Shown here: piece by piece, positions 1 through 8,481 of the stretch | How the letters are laid out: each line of letters opens with the position of its first letter | Position numbering within the stretch: position 1 is the stretch's first letter | DNA from: a bacterium | Lineage (GTDB): Bacteria; Bacillota; Clostridia; Oscillospirales; Acutalibacteraceae | Direction of reading: 5' to 3' | Length of the DNA: 33,004 bases | Assembly (NCBI GenBank): GCA_020625875.1 | Contig: JAHLAX010000044.1 | Location: 1 to 33,004, forward strand | The notes under the pieces: generated by a model | Seen by the model: the letters and a program-made list of their open reading frames with translations, nothing else | Database searches by the model: none | Told to the model about the DNA's origin: nothing | Translations under genes and position numbers: made by a program

Positions 1-72
1 ATAGAGGAAAGATAATCCCCAAGAATTGACACGCAAGCGTGTACCAATTCTTACCCCTTTAAAAAGGGGTAC
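1..72 (+). repeat. Family A element, copy A1 (right half, cut by window edge)
   Basis: Right half of the ~160 bp family A element. It shows the central GAGGAAAGATAATCCCC block, a side hairpin with stem AAGAATTG/CAATTCTT and inner stem ACACGC/GCGTGT, and the closing self-palindromic end CCCCTTTAAAAAGGGGTAC. The left half lies outside the window. It sits downstream of ftsZ, beyond the terminator and a heptamer array. Confidence 0.85.
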
Positions 73-73
73 A

Positions 74-108
74 ACTGACTACTAATTACTGACTACTGAC
101 AACTAAAA
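74..108. repeat. Degenerate heptamer array (family C)
   Basis: Five consecutive 7-nt units: ACTGACT, ACTAATT, ACTGACT, ACTGACA, ACTAAAA. The array runs straight into the A-tract of the ftsZ terminator on one side and touches the end of element A1 on the other. The function is unknown. Confidence 0.7.
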
Positions 109-132
109 AAGGACTGCCGAAGCAGTCCTTTT
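105..132 (-). terminator. Intrinsic terminator of ftsZ / dcw cluster
   Basis: On the minus strand AAGGACTGC, loop TTCG, GCAGTCCTT is followed by a run of T. It begins about 10 nt past the ftsZ stop. A 9-bp stem with a UUCG tetraloop and U-tract is a textbook rho-independent terminator and marks the end of the division cluster. Confidence 0.9.
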
Positions 133-140
133 AAACTCAA

Positions 141-1220
141 TTATTTATTAAAGATAGACATAATGTCGTAGAACGAATCGTCGTCGTCATCGTCTTTGTC
201 TTTCTCGTCTTCGGGCTCGTTGATAATGTGCTCGTCAGCCGAAGCGGGAACGGCGGGTTTGCCGTCGCCGTTAAAGCCTGTGGCGATAACAGTAACGTTG
301 ATAGCGTCCTCGAGCTTTTCGTCGATAACAGCACCCCAGATGATGTTGGCGTCATCGGAAACCTTATCCTTAATCATTGTAGAAGCCGCGTCAATATCGT
401 CGAGGCTGATGTCGGGAGAGGCTGTGATATTGATGATAACGCCCTTGGCGCCGTCGATAGAAGTCTCGAGCAGCGGGCTTGAGATAGCGGCGTTGGCTGC
501 GTCTGTAGCCTTGTCCTTGCCTGTAGCGAAGCCCATACCCATATGAGCGTAGCCAGCGTCCTTCATAACGGATGTAACATCGGCGAAGTCGAGGTTAACC
601 ATACCAGGTACGAGGATGAGGTCTGAGATGCTCTGAACACCCTGTCTGAGAACGTCGTCGGCGATAGCAAACGCGTTCTGGAGAGTGATGGGAGTCTCTG
701 AAACATATTTAAGTCTTTCGTTGGGAACGATGATGAGAGAGTCAACACAAGCGGCGAGCTCCTCTATGCCCTGCTCAGCCTGAGCCATTCTTCTCTTGCC
801 CTCAAAAGCGAAGGGCTTTGTAACAACAGCGGCTGTAAGAATGCCCATATCCTTGGCAATCTTAGCGATAACGGGAGCGGCTCCTGTACCTGTGCCGCCG
901 CCCATACCAGCGGTTACGAATACCATATCGGTATCTTTTAACAAAGCGGCGATTTCGTCTTTGCTCTCCTCAGCGGCTTTCTGGCCGATTTCAGGCATTG
1001 AGCCCGCGCCTTTACCCTTTGTGAGCTTTTCGCCGATCTGAATTGTCTGCGAAGCCTTTGATAATCTCAAAACGTGGTCATCGGTATTGATAGCGATGAA
1101 CTCAACGTTCTTTACTTCCATACTTACCATGCGGTTGATGGCGTTGCCGCCGCCTCCGCCTACGCCTATAACCTTAATAACAGGCATATACTCACTTTCC
1201 AACTCTAATGCAAAAGCCAT
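141..1220 (-). CDS. ftsZ: Cell division protein FtsZ
   Basis: Tubulin-like GTPase that polymerises into the Z-ring at midcell and recruits the divisome. The product is 359 aa. The GTP-binding signature GGGTGTG is at residues 107-113, an N-terminal nucleotide-binding GGGGGNA is at 21-27, and the T7-loop region reads NLDFADV. The ATG at 1220 is preceded by GGAGG at good spacing. After the globular domain (about residue 320) there is a short, very acidic linker (a run of Asp/Glu) and a C-terminus ending YDIMSIFNK. That differs from the usual Firmicute peptide of the IPxFLR type which binds FtsA/SepF. It is the last gene of the dcw cluster, 168 bp downstream of ftsQ, with a likely promoter of its own in that gap and a terminator behind it. 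No ftsA lies between ftsQ and ftsZ. Identity is certain; the partner that binds the odd tail is unknown. Confidence 0.98.
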   Translation of the reverse strand: MAFALELESEYMPVIKVIGVGGGGGNAINRMVSMEVKNVEFIAINTDDHVLRLSKASQTIQIGEKLTKGKGAGSMPEIGQKAAEESKDEIAALLKDTDMVFVTAGMGGGTGTGAAPVIAKIAKDMGILTAAVVTKPFAFEGKRRMAQAEQGIEELAACVDSLIIVPNERLKYVSETPITLQNAFAIADDVLRQGVQSISDLILVPGMVNLDFADVTSVMKDAGYAHMGMGFATGKDKATDAANAAISSPLLETSIDGAKGVIINITASPDISLDDIDAASTMIKDKVSDDANIIWGAVIDEKLEDAINVTVIATGFNGDGKPAVPASADEHIINEPEDEKDKDDDDDDSFYDIMSIFNK

Positions 1221-1284
1221 TTTTACGTCCTCCTTGTTTCTATGTACAATTAATAATTATCTGTAGTCGTAGTATCACCTTATA

Positions 1285-1313
1285 AATGTAACATATTTTT
1301 AACCAAATGTAAA
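1285..1313 (-). promoter_or_regulatory. Putative sigma-A promoter for ftsZ
   Basis: Minus strand TTTACA, 17 nt, TACATT in the AT-rich gap between ftsQ and ftsZ. The -35 matches consensus 5/6 and the -10 matches 4/6. It would allow ftsZ to be expressed more strongly than the rest of the cluster. Confidence 0.4.
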
Positions 1314-1388
1314 CACGGATTCTTAAAGTTTTACCTAAAAACGAAATTTTTTCTCGAAAAAAACTTATTTTTGGCGATTTTAACGTTA

Positions 1389-2843
1389 TCAGGTGCCGTC
1401 TGCCCCACTTGTTTCATAGAAATGCTGCAAGGATTGCTCCTCATTATAGTAACCGAATACATCGTCGTAGTATGTGACCGCCTCGGTGCTCTCGGCTGAG
1501 GTCGGGTCGGTCGGGAACTCCTCGGTATAAGTCTGAGCCTCGCTCCACTCCTCTGTCGGCGCGGCGGTCGTAGCCTCGGTTGTCGGGGCGGTGGTCGCCT
1601 TGGTCGCTTTTTGAGTTTTCTTTTTCTTAGTGGTAGACTTTTCGGTAGTCTTTTTAGTGGTCTTTTTGGGCTCCTCTTTCTTTATCTCAACCTCTTGGAA
1701 GTACGATTTTTTAGCGCCTGTGTTACAGTTAGATACATTAAGTATACCCATAATGGTCTTGGTATTATTCGGGTCGAGCTTATTATTTATTATAGCGAAC
1801 GCCGTGCGGATTTTATAATCAATATCGTCGGGCAGCCCGAGCTTTATTAAAATTCGGTCATCATAGGTAATAGTGATATTGTTTATATCCTTTACGCTGA
1901 TGCTCGTTATGTCCTTAACCTTATTCTTCTTGAGGCTCTCGGTGACTTCGTCAAGCGCCTTTGTATAGCGCGGCTTTTCGAACTCAACATAGTCGCCTAT
2001 TTTGTCGGACTTGAGCTTGGGGCCTTCGATAAACATCAGCTTTTCGGGCTTTTTGTCAACCTTTTCGAGCAGACGGTTGTCCCTGCTGACGAGGAAATAA
2101 TCGTCGCCGCTCTTCAGCGAGTAATACGGCGCCTGATTCTTTACGGTGATAATAAGACCGTTTGGAATACTGAAGCTGACGTCGGCTTCTCTTATGTACG
2201 GCAGCGTCTGCACAATTTTATCGGTGTTGGCGAACATACTCGCCATAAAGATGTTATCGCCCTCGCTGACGCCCGAGAGGAGAATAATCTTGCTCTCGTC
2301 ATAGTACTTGTTGCCCTTGACCTCAATGCTCTCGGTCTTGAACAGAACCGTCAGAGAGAGAATAACGCCGACAATAATAACAACCGCGATAAGCGATACA
2401 TAGGCGATTATACGCCTTGCGCGGCGCTGCTTGGGCGACAGCGGCTTAGGCTGGGCTTTTCTGCGCTTAACGCGCTGTTTTTCGGCTGTTTTGCGGCGAA
2501 CGCCTACCTCGTTGACATAGTAGCCGTCGCGATGGTCGGTGGGCTCGAGGTCGCGCACCTTCTTGTCGGTTTCTTTCTCGATGATTTCGGGGAGGGTTTT
2601 CTTTTTTGGTCGTTTCGGCGGGCGCTTGGGCAGAGTCTTTTTTTCGGGCTGAGTGGGAATCTCGATGACAATATGCGAGTCCTCGCCCTTGCGGCGCGCC
2701 TCGGCTCTCGCCTGTTCTCTCATACGCGCTTCCTGACGAGCCTTTTTGCGCTGCTGCTCGCGCTCCTTGAGTTGCTGACGGCTGAGGTTCTTCTTTTCCT
2801 CAGGCGACAGGTTGCGCCTGCGTCTAGGTCTTTGTTCGTCCAT
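1389..2843 (-). CDS. ftsQ: Cell division protein FtsQ/DivIB
   Basis: Bitopic divisome protein that works with FtsL and the division transpeptidase. The product is 484 aa, much longer than B. subtilis DivIB (about 260 aa, from memory). Visible layout: a highly basic, Arg/Lys/Glu-rich cytoplasmic region (about 1-144, probably helical), one membrane segment (about 145-167), an extracytoplasmic POTRA domain starting at FKTESIEVKGN (about 168-238), the beta domain to about 380, then a ~95-residue low-complexity Thr/Lys/Glu tail with repeated TTKK and TTEA patterns. The ATG at 2843 follows AGGAGGG. Upstream are a heptamer array and element A2, which separate it from murA. Family assignment rests on the POTRA fold, single N-terminal anchor and position before ftsZ. 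Confidence 0.92.
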   Translation of the reverse strand: MDEQRPRRRRNLSPEEKKNLSRQQLKEREQQRKKARQEARMREQARAEARRKGEDSHIVIEIPTQPEKKTLPKRPPKRPKKKTLPEIIEKETDKKVRDLEPTDHRDGYYVNEVGVRRKTAEKQRVKRRKAQPKPLSPKQRRARRIIAYVSLIAVVIIVGVILSLTVLFKTESIEVKGNKYYDESKIILLSGVSEGDNIFMASMFANTDKIVQTLPYIREADVSFSIPNGLIITVKNQAPYYSLKSGDDYFLVSRDNRLLEKVDKKPEKLMFIEGPKLKSDKIGDYVEFEKPRYTKALDEVTESLKKNKVKDITSISVKDINNITITYDDRILIKLGLPDDIDYKIRTAFAIINNKLDPNNTKTIMGILNVSNCNTGAKKSYFQEVEIKKEEPKKTTKKTTEKSTTKKKKTQKATKATTAPTTEATTAAPTEEWSEAQTYTEEFPTDPTSAESTEAVTYYDDVFGYYNEEQSLQHFYETSGADGT

Positions 2844-2868
2844 TTTAAACCCTCCTTCCTTTTTTTGA

Positions 2869-2892
2869 GTGGTAAGTGGTAAGTGGTAAGTT
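2869..2892. repeat. Heptamer array (GTGGTAA x3)
   Basis: Three perfect GTGGTAA units plus a partial one, directly abutting the left end of element A2. Its complement (TTACCAC) resembles the CACTGAT/CACTGTC units found on the other side of A2. Confidence 0.75.
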
Positions 2893-3059
2893 GTGTCCCT
2901 TTTTAAAGGGACCTGAATTGCTAAATGCGTAGCATTTCAATTCAGAGGGATTGTATAGCGTAGCGGTCCTCCTTATGAACGTTCATAAAGAGGAAAAATA
3001 ATCCCCGTGAATTGACCGCTTGAGGCGGTAACAATTCACACCCCTTTGAAAAGGGGTAC
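2893..3059 (+). repeat. Family A element, copy A2
   Basis: Complete copy. Left end GTCCCTTTTTAAAGGGAC; left hairpin CTGAATTG/CAATTCAG with inner AAATGC/GCATTT; centre CCTCCTTATGAAC/GTTCATAAAGAGG (12 of 13 paired); right hairpin GTGAATTG/CAATTCAC with inner ACCGC/GCGGT; right end CCCCTTTGAAAAGGGGTAC. It lies between murA and ftsQ, 35 nt after the murA stop. Confidence 0.9.
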
Positions 3060-3080
3060 AATTAATCACTGTCCACTGAT
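3060..3080. repeat. Short heptamer array next to A2
   Basis: Three degenerate 7-nt units (AATTAAT, CACTGTC, CACTGAT) between the right end of A2 and the murA stop codon. It is the same periodic motif as the other family C arrays. Confidence 0.45.
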
Positions 3081-3094
3081 TTTCCTACTTATTC

Positions 3095-4351
3095 CTATAC
3101 CTTCAATACTTCCGCTCCGAGTGAGCTTAGTAAGATTTCAAAATTTTCGTAGCCTCTTTCGAGGTACTCTATACCGCCGATTTCACTTTTGCCCTCGGCG
3201 GCGAGCGCGGCGACAATCAGTCCCGCGGCTCCGCGCAAATCCTGCGCCTCAATCCTGGCGCCATAGAGCGACTTTACGCCTTTTACTACAGCAACCTTGT
3301 TTTCAACCTTTATATCCGCGCCGAGCCTTATGAGCCCGTCAGCGTGCTTGAATCGGTTTTCAAAAATACTCTCGGCGAACACGCTCGTTCCGTCGCACAG
3401 CGCGGCAGCCGCCATAACGGGAGGCTGAGCGTCGGTCGGAAACCCCGGGTAGGGCATCGTCCTTATATACGGCATAGCGCCGAGCCTTTCGGGGGCTTTG
3501 ACGCGCATTGAGCCGCATTCGCACTTTATATCACAGCCGCTCTCCTCAAAAATCGGAATAATTGAGCCGAGATGCGCCTGTATTATACCTTCTATTTCAA
3601 TATCAGAGCCCGTCACAGCCGCCGCGGACATCAGCGTCGCCGCGACAATGCGGTCGGGTATTATCGTATGGTTTACGCCCGAAAGAGATTCTACGCCGTC
3701 GATGACAATCACGCCCTCGCCAGCTCCGTAGATACGCGCTCCGGCGCTGTTGAGAAACTCGCACAAGTCGGTGATTTCGGGCTCGCGGGCGGCGTTGGTA
3801 ACGGTAGTCGTGCCATCAGCCGTAACAGCCGCGAGGATTATGTTCTCGGTAGCGCCCACACTCGGGAACGACAGCGCTATCTTAGCGCCGCGCAGACCGT
3901 TTCGGGCGTTACACTCGATAACGCCATGGCGCTCCACGACCTCGGCTCCCAGCGTTCTGAGCGCCTTGAGGTGCAAATCTATGGGACGCGGTCCCAGCTC
4001 ACAGCCGCCCGGGAAGGTCATAGCCGCCCTGCCGCAGCGCGACAATACCGCGCCGAGGAAAACAATCGAGCTGCGCATCTCACGCATTAAACAGTCGGGA
4101 ATATCATCCCTGCAAACGCCCGAGCTTTTTATCACAAGGGCGCTGCCCTCGCGCTTAGCCTCACAGCCCAGATAGCGCAGAATACGCATTGACGCGTCCA
4201 CATCGGACAAATCGGGACAGTTATACAGCACGCTCTCGCCGTTTAAGAGAACAGTCGCCGCCAAAAGCGGCAAGGCGCTGTTTTTTGAGCCCTGTACCTC
4301 CGCGCTTCCGCTGAGTTTATTTCCGCCGCATACCACAAATCTTGACACCAT
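3095..4351 (-). CDS. murA: UDP-N-acetylglucosamine 1-carboxyvinyltransferase MurA
   Basis: Transfers enolpyruvate from PEP to UDP-GlcNAc, the first committed step of peptidoglycan synthesis, in the cytoplasm. The product is 418 aa, the normal family length. The N-terminal GSKNSALP holds the conserved Lys (23) and Asn (24). PGGCELGPRPIDLH carries the catalytic Cys (117), the residue modified by fosfomycin, and Arg122. The later PGFPTDAQ motif supplies the catalytic Asp. An in-frame GTG 15 nt upstream is open, but the ATG at 4351 has AGGGG before it and gives the usual N-terminus. It sits between murG and ftsQ, where many Clostridia have murA and Bacillus has murB. Elements A3 and A2 separate it from both neighbours. 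Confidence 0.95.
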   Translation of the reverse strand: MVSRFVVCGGNKLSGSAEVQGSKNSALPLLAATVLLNGESVLYNCPDLSDVDASMRILRYLGCEAKREGSALVIKSSGVCRDDIPDCLMREMRSSIVFLGAVLSRCGRAAMTFPGGCELGPRPIDLHLKALRTLGAEVVERHGVIECNARNGLRGAKIALSFPSVGATENIILAAVTADGTTTVTNAAREPEITDLCEFLNSAGARIYGAGEGVIVIDGVESLSGVNHTIIPDRIVAATLMSAAAVTGSDIEIEGIIQAHLGSIIPIFEESGCDIKCECGSMRVKAPERLGAMPYIRTMPYPGFPTDAQPPVMAAAALCDGTSVFAESIFENRFKHADGLIRLGADIKVENKVAVVKGVKSLYGARIEAQDLRGAAGLIVAALAAEGKSEIGGIEYLERGYENFEILLSSLGAEVLKV

Positions 4352-4431
4352 AAGCACCCCTGACACAGAATATCTTACCGATACATTCTATGGGGAGCTT
4401 ATTAAAATGTGAGTAAAAACAAATATCGGAT

Positions 4432-4586
4432 GTGTCCCCTTTTAAGGGGACCGAAATCTTTGATTTCGAGGGGTTGTCAAGCCCTTTAGAGGCGGTCCTC
4501 TTTATAAACGTTAATAGATAGGATAGATAATCCCCCAAAATCGAGCCCAATGGGCTAACGATTTTGACCCCTTTAAAAAGGGGTAC
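4432..4586 (+). repeat. Family A element, copy A3 (short-arm subfamily)
   Basis: Complete copy. The left hairpin is shortened to CGAAATC/GATTTCG; the middle carries AGCCCTTTAGAGGC where most copies have AGCGTAGC; the right hairpin is AAAATCG/CGATTTT with inner AGCCC/GGGCT. Same subfamily as A8. It starts 12 nt after the murG stop. Confidence 0.9.
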
Positions 4587-4598
4587 ACACGCATAGCT

Positions 4599-5720
4599 CT
4601 ATATCTTCCCTACTATCTGGCGGATTACGGAATAAATCCTCTCGTTGGCGTCCGAGATAGCCATTCTTTTTGACGCCTCGGAATACGCCTTGAGCTTTTC
4701 GGGATTTTTTAGCAGACCGTCGACCTTTTCGATGAGTAAATCCTCGGTCAAATCCTTTTCCTCAATAATCTCAGCCGCGCCGTTATTCACAAGCGCCATA
4801 GCGTTGTGATACTGGTGATTCTCGGCTACATTCGGAGAAGGAATGAGCACGGCGGGCTTGCCCAGAACCTGAATCTCAGAGAGCGTGATAGCTCCCGCGC
4901 GCGAGATTACGAGGTCTGCCGCCGCCATACAGTCAGCCATATTATCTATATATTCTCTTACATCGAGGTTATCGCATTCGTCAATATCCGCTCCCTTCTC
5001 CTTTACGAGGTCGGGGAACCACCTGCCGTTTCTGCCGTAGCCGTGGATATGCTGATAAGCCTTATCCCTGCCGCTTCGTGCAATCAGCGCCGCTACATTT
5101 TCGTTAATCATCTTGGCGCCCAACGAGCCGCCGAACGAGAGCACAAGCGGTCTGTCGTCAACGCCGAGCTTTTCTCTCGCCTTAGCCTTATCCGCCGAGA
5201 TAACCTCGCCGCGGACAGGGTTGCCCGTGACAACTATGCGGGTGTTCTTGTCAAAATGCTTTTCGGCGTCCTTGACAGCCAGCATAACGCGCTTGGCGGA
5301 CTTTGCGAGCATTTTGTTGGTAACTCCAGGGTAGGCGTTCTGCTCGTGGATGATTGTGGGAATACCCATTTTCGCAGCGGTTCTGAGCACGGGACCGCTG
5401 ACATAGCCGCCCGTACCTACGCAGATGTCGGGGTTAAAATCCTGTATAATCGCCTTAGCCTCTTTTGAAGAAGAAAAGGTGCGCTTAACTGTCTTAAAAT
5501 TATGCGCGACAGCCTGAGGCGAAAGCGAACGCCTGAAGCCGCTGATTGTGATAAGCTCAATTCTGAAGCCCGCCTTTGGAACGAGAGTCTCCTCCATTCC
5601 GCCGCGGTTGCCGACAAAGAGAATCTCTGTGTCGGGAGCTTTTTCTCTTATATATCCCGCGACAGCCAGAGCGGGGTTGATGTGGCCCGCGGTGCCGCCG
5701 CCAGCAAATAGAATTTTCAT
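4599..5720 (-). CDS. murG: Lipid II synthase MurG (GlcNAc transferase)
   Basis: Membrane-associated GT28 glycosyltransferase that adds GlcNAc from UDP-GlcNAc to lipid I, giving lipid II on the inner face of the membrane. The product is 373 aa, typical in length. GGGTAGH (7-13) is the N-terminal glycine-rich acceptor loop, HEQNAYPG follows in the N-domain, GGSLGA is the second G loop, and ISRAGAITLSE with NHQYHNA forms the UDP-GlcNAc site. The ATG at 5720 is preferred over the GTG nine bases upstream, because the AGGT before them would lie too close to the GTG. Its ribosome binding site is weak, and element A4 begins 18 nt upstream of the start. Confidence 0.95.
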   Translation of the reverse strand: MKILFAGGGTAGHINPALAVAGYIREKAPDTEILFVGNRGGMEETLVPKAGFRIELITISGFRRSLSPQAVAHNFKTVKRTFSSSKEAKAIIQDFNPDICVGTGGYVSGPVLRTAAKMGIPTIIHEQNAYPGVTNKMLAKSAKRVMLAVKDAEKHFDKNTRIVVTGNPVRGEVISADKAKAREKLGVDDRPLVLSFGGSLGAKMINENVAALIARSGRDKAYQHIHGYGRNGRWFPDLVKEKGADIDECDNLDVREYIDNMADCMAAADLVISRAGAITLSEIQVLGKPAVLIPSPNVAENHQYHNAMALVNNGAAEIIEEKDLTEDLLIEKVDGLLKNPEKLKAYSEASKRMAISDANERIYSVIRQIVGKI

Positions 5721-5738
5721 ATAAATCACAACCTATCT

Positions 5739-5905
5739 GTGTCCCTTTTTAAAGGGACCTAAATTGTTAAATGCGTAGCATTTCAATTTAGAGGGATTAT
5801 ATAGTGTAACGGTCCTCTATATGAACGTTCTAATAGAGGAAAGATAATCCCCGAAAATTGACTCACTGTGTTCGTAACAATTTTCACCCCTTTAAAAAGG
5901 GGTAC
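5739..5905 (+). repeat. Family A element, copy A4
   Basis: Complete copy. The left hairpin CTAAATTG/CAATTTAG has inner AAATGC/GCATTT; compared with A2 both arms of the outer stem changed (G to A and C to T). Right hairpin GAAAATTG/CAATTTTC. It lies between ftsW and murG, 13 nt after the ftsW stop. Confidence 0.9.
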
Positions 5906-5926
5906 AACTGACCACTGATCACTGTT
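5906..5926. repeat. Short heptamer array next to A4
   Basis: Three 7-nt units (AACTGAC, CACTGAT, CACTGTT) starting at the right end of A4 and running through the ftsW stop codon into its last codons. The repeat therefore contributes the 3' end of the gene. Confidence 0.5.
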
Positions 5927-7208
5927 TTTCAATATTCGCCGTTCGTGAAATTGAGAGGATTATACCCATCTGGGCGAGCAGCATTATAAGCGAGCTGCCG
6001 CCGTAGCTGAAGAACGGCAAACTGATACCCGTATTGGGCAGCCAGTCAGTAATAACCAGTATATTTAGCACAACCTGGAGTCCTATCTGAGCCGAAAGTC
6101 CTATGCCCAGAAGCTTGCCGAAACGGTCTTTTGAGCGAAGGCTCAACGTTATGCCGCGCCATACCAGAAGCGCGAAGATAATCAGAATAATCAGAGCGCC
6201 GATTAAGCCTATTTCCTCACATACAATGGCGAACACAAAGTCGTTCTGAGGCTCGGGCAGGTAGAGGAATTTTTGTCTTGAGCTGCCGAGTCCAAGTCCG
6301 AACAGTCCGCCTGAACCGATGGCATAGAGGGAGTTTCTCGTCTGCCATGTTGTATTCCACATTTCGGGGTCAGAGGAGCTGGTGTAGTTGAGCGCCTGTC
6401 CCCAGCCGTCCATACGCTCCATAGCGTAGCTGAGACCGCCCGTTACGGCGAGCACAAGGATTATTAATCCGAGCGCGACCGCTCCGATTACAAGATACCT
6501 GACCTTCATTCCGCCGACATAAAGCATCAATACGGTCAGTATAGCTATGATAACAATACCCGAATAGTGCGGCTCCAGAATCAGAAGCCCCGCGGTAATG
6601 CCGAAGATGACAAGTCCCGGAAGGACGCTGTATTTCGCGTACTGCATTTTGTCGTAATAAAGACTGCCCCAGTGAGCCAAGAACAGGATAATCGAGAACT
6701 TGGCTATCTCAGAGGGCTGAACGTTAAAGTTACCTATGGCGAACCATCGGTGGATGTCGCCCGGTACCAACAGAACAACAACGAGCAAGCCCCAGGAAAT
6801 GAACATAAACAACGCCGCGACCTTGTGGAGCTTGTTGTAGTTGAACACAGACATCAGTATCATCGCGGCAATACCTAAAGCCGCGAAAATCGCCTGACGC
6901 TTAATATAGTAATAGCTGTCGTTCATATTATAATAAGCGACAGGGAAGCTCGCCGAGAACATCATAATCATTCCGATTACGAGAAGCACCAGCACAAGCA
7001 GAAGGAAAGGCAGGTCGATGCCCATTCCCCTGTCAAACATACGCTGCTTTATCTTGCGGCGCGGAGACGGCGCCTCGCTCCTCGGAGTCGAACGGCGCTC
7101 CTGACGGCGCCTCTCGCGCTCTTGTTCACGCTTGCGGCTGTTATTAAGTTTTTCGTCATAAAGCTTGTTATAATCAGCCTCACGCATAACCTGAACAAAA
7201 GGTAACAT
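5919..7208 (-). CDS. ftsW: SEDS peptidoglycan glycosyltransferase FtsW/SpoVE
   Basis: Polytopic SEDS-family polymerase of lipid II that partners with the class B PBP of the same cluster. The product is 429 aa. A basic cytoplasmic N-terminus (about 1-60, Arg/Lys/Glu-rich) is followed by about ten membrane segments. Family signatures: VQPSEIAKF, the region SLYAIGSGGLFGLGLG then SRQKFLYLPEPQNDFVFAI, and TGISLPFFSYGGSSL near the C-terminus. An Asp in the large extracellular loop (SSSDPEMW) is a candidate catalytic residue. The ATG at 7208 follows AGGAG. FtsW and SpoVE cannot be separated by sequence alone; the place between mraY and murG fits either. murD, often found here, is absent. Confidence 0.93.
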   Translation of the reverse strand: MLPFVQVMREADYNKLYDEKLNNSRKREQERERRRQERRSTPRSEAPSPRRKIKQRMFDRGMGIDLPFLLLVLVLLVIGMIMMFSASFPVAYYNMNDSYYYIKRQAIFAALGIAAMILMSVFNYNKLHKVAALFMFISWGLLVVVLLVPGDIHRWFAIGNFNVQPSEIAKFSIILFLAHWGSLYYDKMQYAKYSVLPGLVIFGITAGLLILEPHYSGIVIIAILTVLMLYVGGMKVRYLVIGAVALGLIILVLAVTGGLSYAMERMDGWGQALNYTSSSDPEMWNTTWQTRNSLYAIGSGGLFGLGLGSSRQKFLYLPEPQNDFVFAIVCEEIGLIGALIILIIFALLVWRGITLSLRSKDRFGKLLGIGLSAQIGLQVVLNILVITDWLPNTGISLPFFSYGGSSLIMLLAQMGIILSISRTANIEKQ

Positions 7209-7226
7209 AGTTTCTCCTACTTTTCA

Positions 7227-7391
7227 TACCCCCTTTTAAGGGGGTAAAAATCGTTAAGCGTCTACGCTTCGATTTTTGGGGGTTATTTAGCGTAGCGGTC
7301 CTCAATAGAAACGTTCATAAAAAGGAAAGATAATCCCCCAAAATTGACGCCTGAAAGGCGTATCAATTTTGACCCCTTTAAAAAGGGGTAC
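7227..7391 (+). repeat. Family A element, copy A5
   Basis: Complete copy with five-C ends (CCCCCTTTTAAGGGGG). Left hairpin AAAAATCG/CGATTTTT with inner AAGCGT/ACGCTT; right hairpin AAAATTGA/TCAATTTT with inner CGCC/GGCG. It lies between mraY and ftsW, 19 nt after the mraY stop; its left end is next to the ftsW ribosome binding site. Confidence 0.9.
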
Positions 7392-7410
7392 AACATACTA
7401 AATGCTATAT

Positions 7411-8457
7411 TTACATCACAATTCCAAATTTGATAACTCCGAAATACACGAGCAAAAATGTGCCGACGCCGAACAGAACAGTAACCGCGCTGAACACGGA
7501 TACAATCTTGACTTCAGACCAGCCGCTCATCTCAAAGTGATGATGAATCGGGCTCATCTTGAAAAGGCGCTTGCCGTGGGTGAGCTTGAAGTAACCGACC
7601 TGAAGTATAACCGAGAACATCTCGCACAGGTAGACAAGCCCCAAAGGCAGAAGCAGAATCGGCATATCAACCGCGTACGCCATAGCGCACACAATTCCGC
7701 CGAGGAACAGCGAGCCCGTGTCGCCCATAAACACCTTGGCGGGGTGGAAGTTCCACACGAGGAAGCCGAGACATCCGCCCGCGACAGCCGCCGCGAGGAA
7801 GGTAACGCCCATATATCCGAGCAGGCTCGCGATTAGCATAAAGAACAGCGCCACAAAGAATGTGAGCGAGCCGTCCAGACCGTCAATACCGTCGGTAAGA
7901 TTGACGGCGTTAACTATGCCGACAATCACAATCGCTGAAATAATATAATAGAACCAGCCGAGCTCTACCTGACCGACAAAGGGAATCACCGTCTTTGTGT
8001 CGCTACCCGTGAAGCCTAAAACGACGAGATAAGCCGCTGTAGCCGCGAACTGAAGCGCGAGCTTCTGGATAGCTGTCAGACCGAGGTTGCGCTTTTTGAC
8101 AACCTTGATATAATCGTCGATAAAGCCTATCGCGCCGTGAGCCAGCGCGAGTCCCAGACCCGCGAACACGAGGGTTGAGAGCTTATACGGGTCGCCCTGA
8201 TATACGCCGATGACACTTGAACCAAACATATTATAGAGTATTACGCTGACAATCGTCACGAACGAAATACCTATAATAAACATAATTCCGCCCATTGTGG
8301 GAGTGCCCTGCTTATCCTTGTGCCACGACGGACCGATGTCGAGAATCGTCTGTCCGAAATTGAGCTTGTGCAGGAATTTTATTATAGGCTTTCCTATAAG
8401 CGCGGTAATCACAAACGCGACTATCGCGGTAATAAATGTCCAGATACCAAACGGCAT
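7411..8457 (-). CDS. mraY: Phospho-MurNAc-pentapeptide transferase MraY
   Basis: Integral membrane enzyme that transfers phospho-MurNAc-pentapeptide to undecaprenyl phosphate, giving lipid I, the substrate of MurG encoded two genes downstream. The product is 348 aa with about ten hydrophobic segments. Active-site motifs visible: GFIDDYIKV (Asp114, Asp115), NLTDGIDGLDG (Asp189, Asp192) and the cytoplasmic HHHFE motif near residue 305. The ATG at 8457 is preceded by AAAGGA. It is separated from the PBP gene by element B1 with its DUF559 gene. murE and murF, which often sit between these two genes, are absent. Confidence 0.97.
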   Translation of the reverse strand: MPFGIWTFITAIVAFVITALIGKPIIKFLHKLNFGQTILDIGPSWHKDKQGTPTMGGIMFIIGISFVTIVSVILYNMFGSSVIGVYQGDPYKLSTLVFAGLGLALAHGAIGFIDDYIKVVKKRNLGLTAIQKLALQFAATAAYLVVLGFTGSDTKTVIPFVGQVELGWFYYIISAIVIVGIVNAVNLTDGIDGLDGSLTFFVALFFMLIASLLGYMGVTFLAAAVAGGCLGFLVWNFHPAKVFMGDTGSLFLGGIVCAMAYAVDMPILLLPLGLVYLCEMFSVILQVGYFKLTHGKRLFKMSPIHHHFEMSGWSEVKIVSVFSAVTVLFGVGTFLLVYFGVIKFGIVM

Positions 8458-8481
8458 ATTATCATTCCTTTCTATTTATAT

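Noticed and set aside
4806..5468. 220-codon plus-strand open frame opposite murG
   Set aside because: Antisense shadow of a conserved gene; no motif or start signal of its own.
7402..7836. 144-codon plus-strand open frame opposite the mraY 3' end
   Set aside because: Begins at the edge of element A5 and mirrors mraY codons; His/Glu/Asn-rich shadow product.
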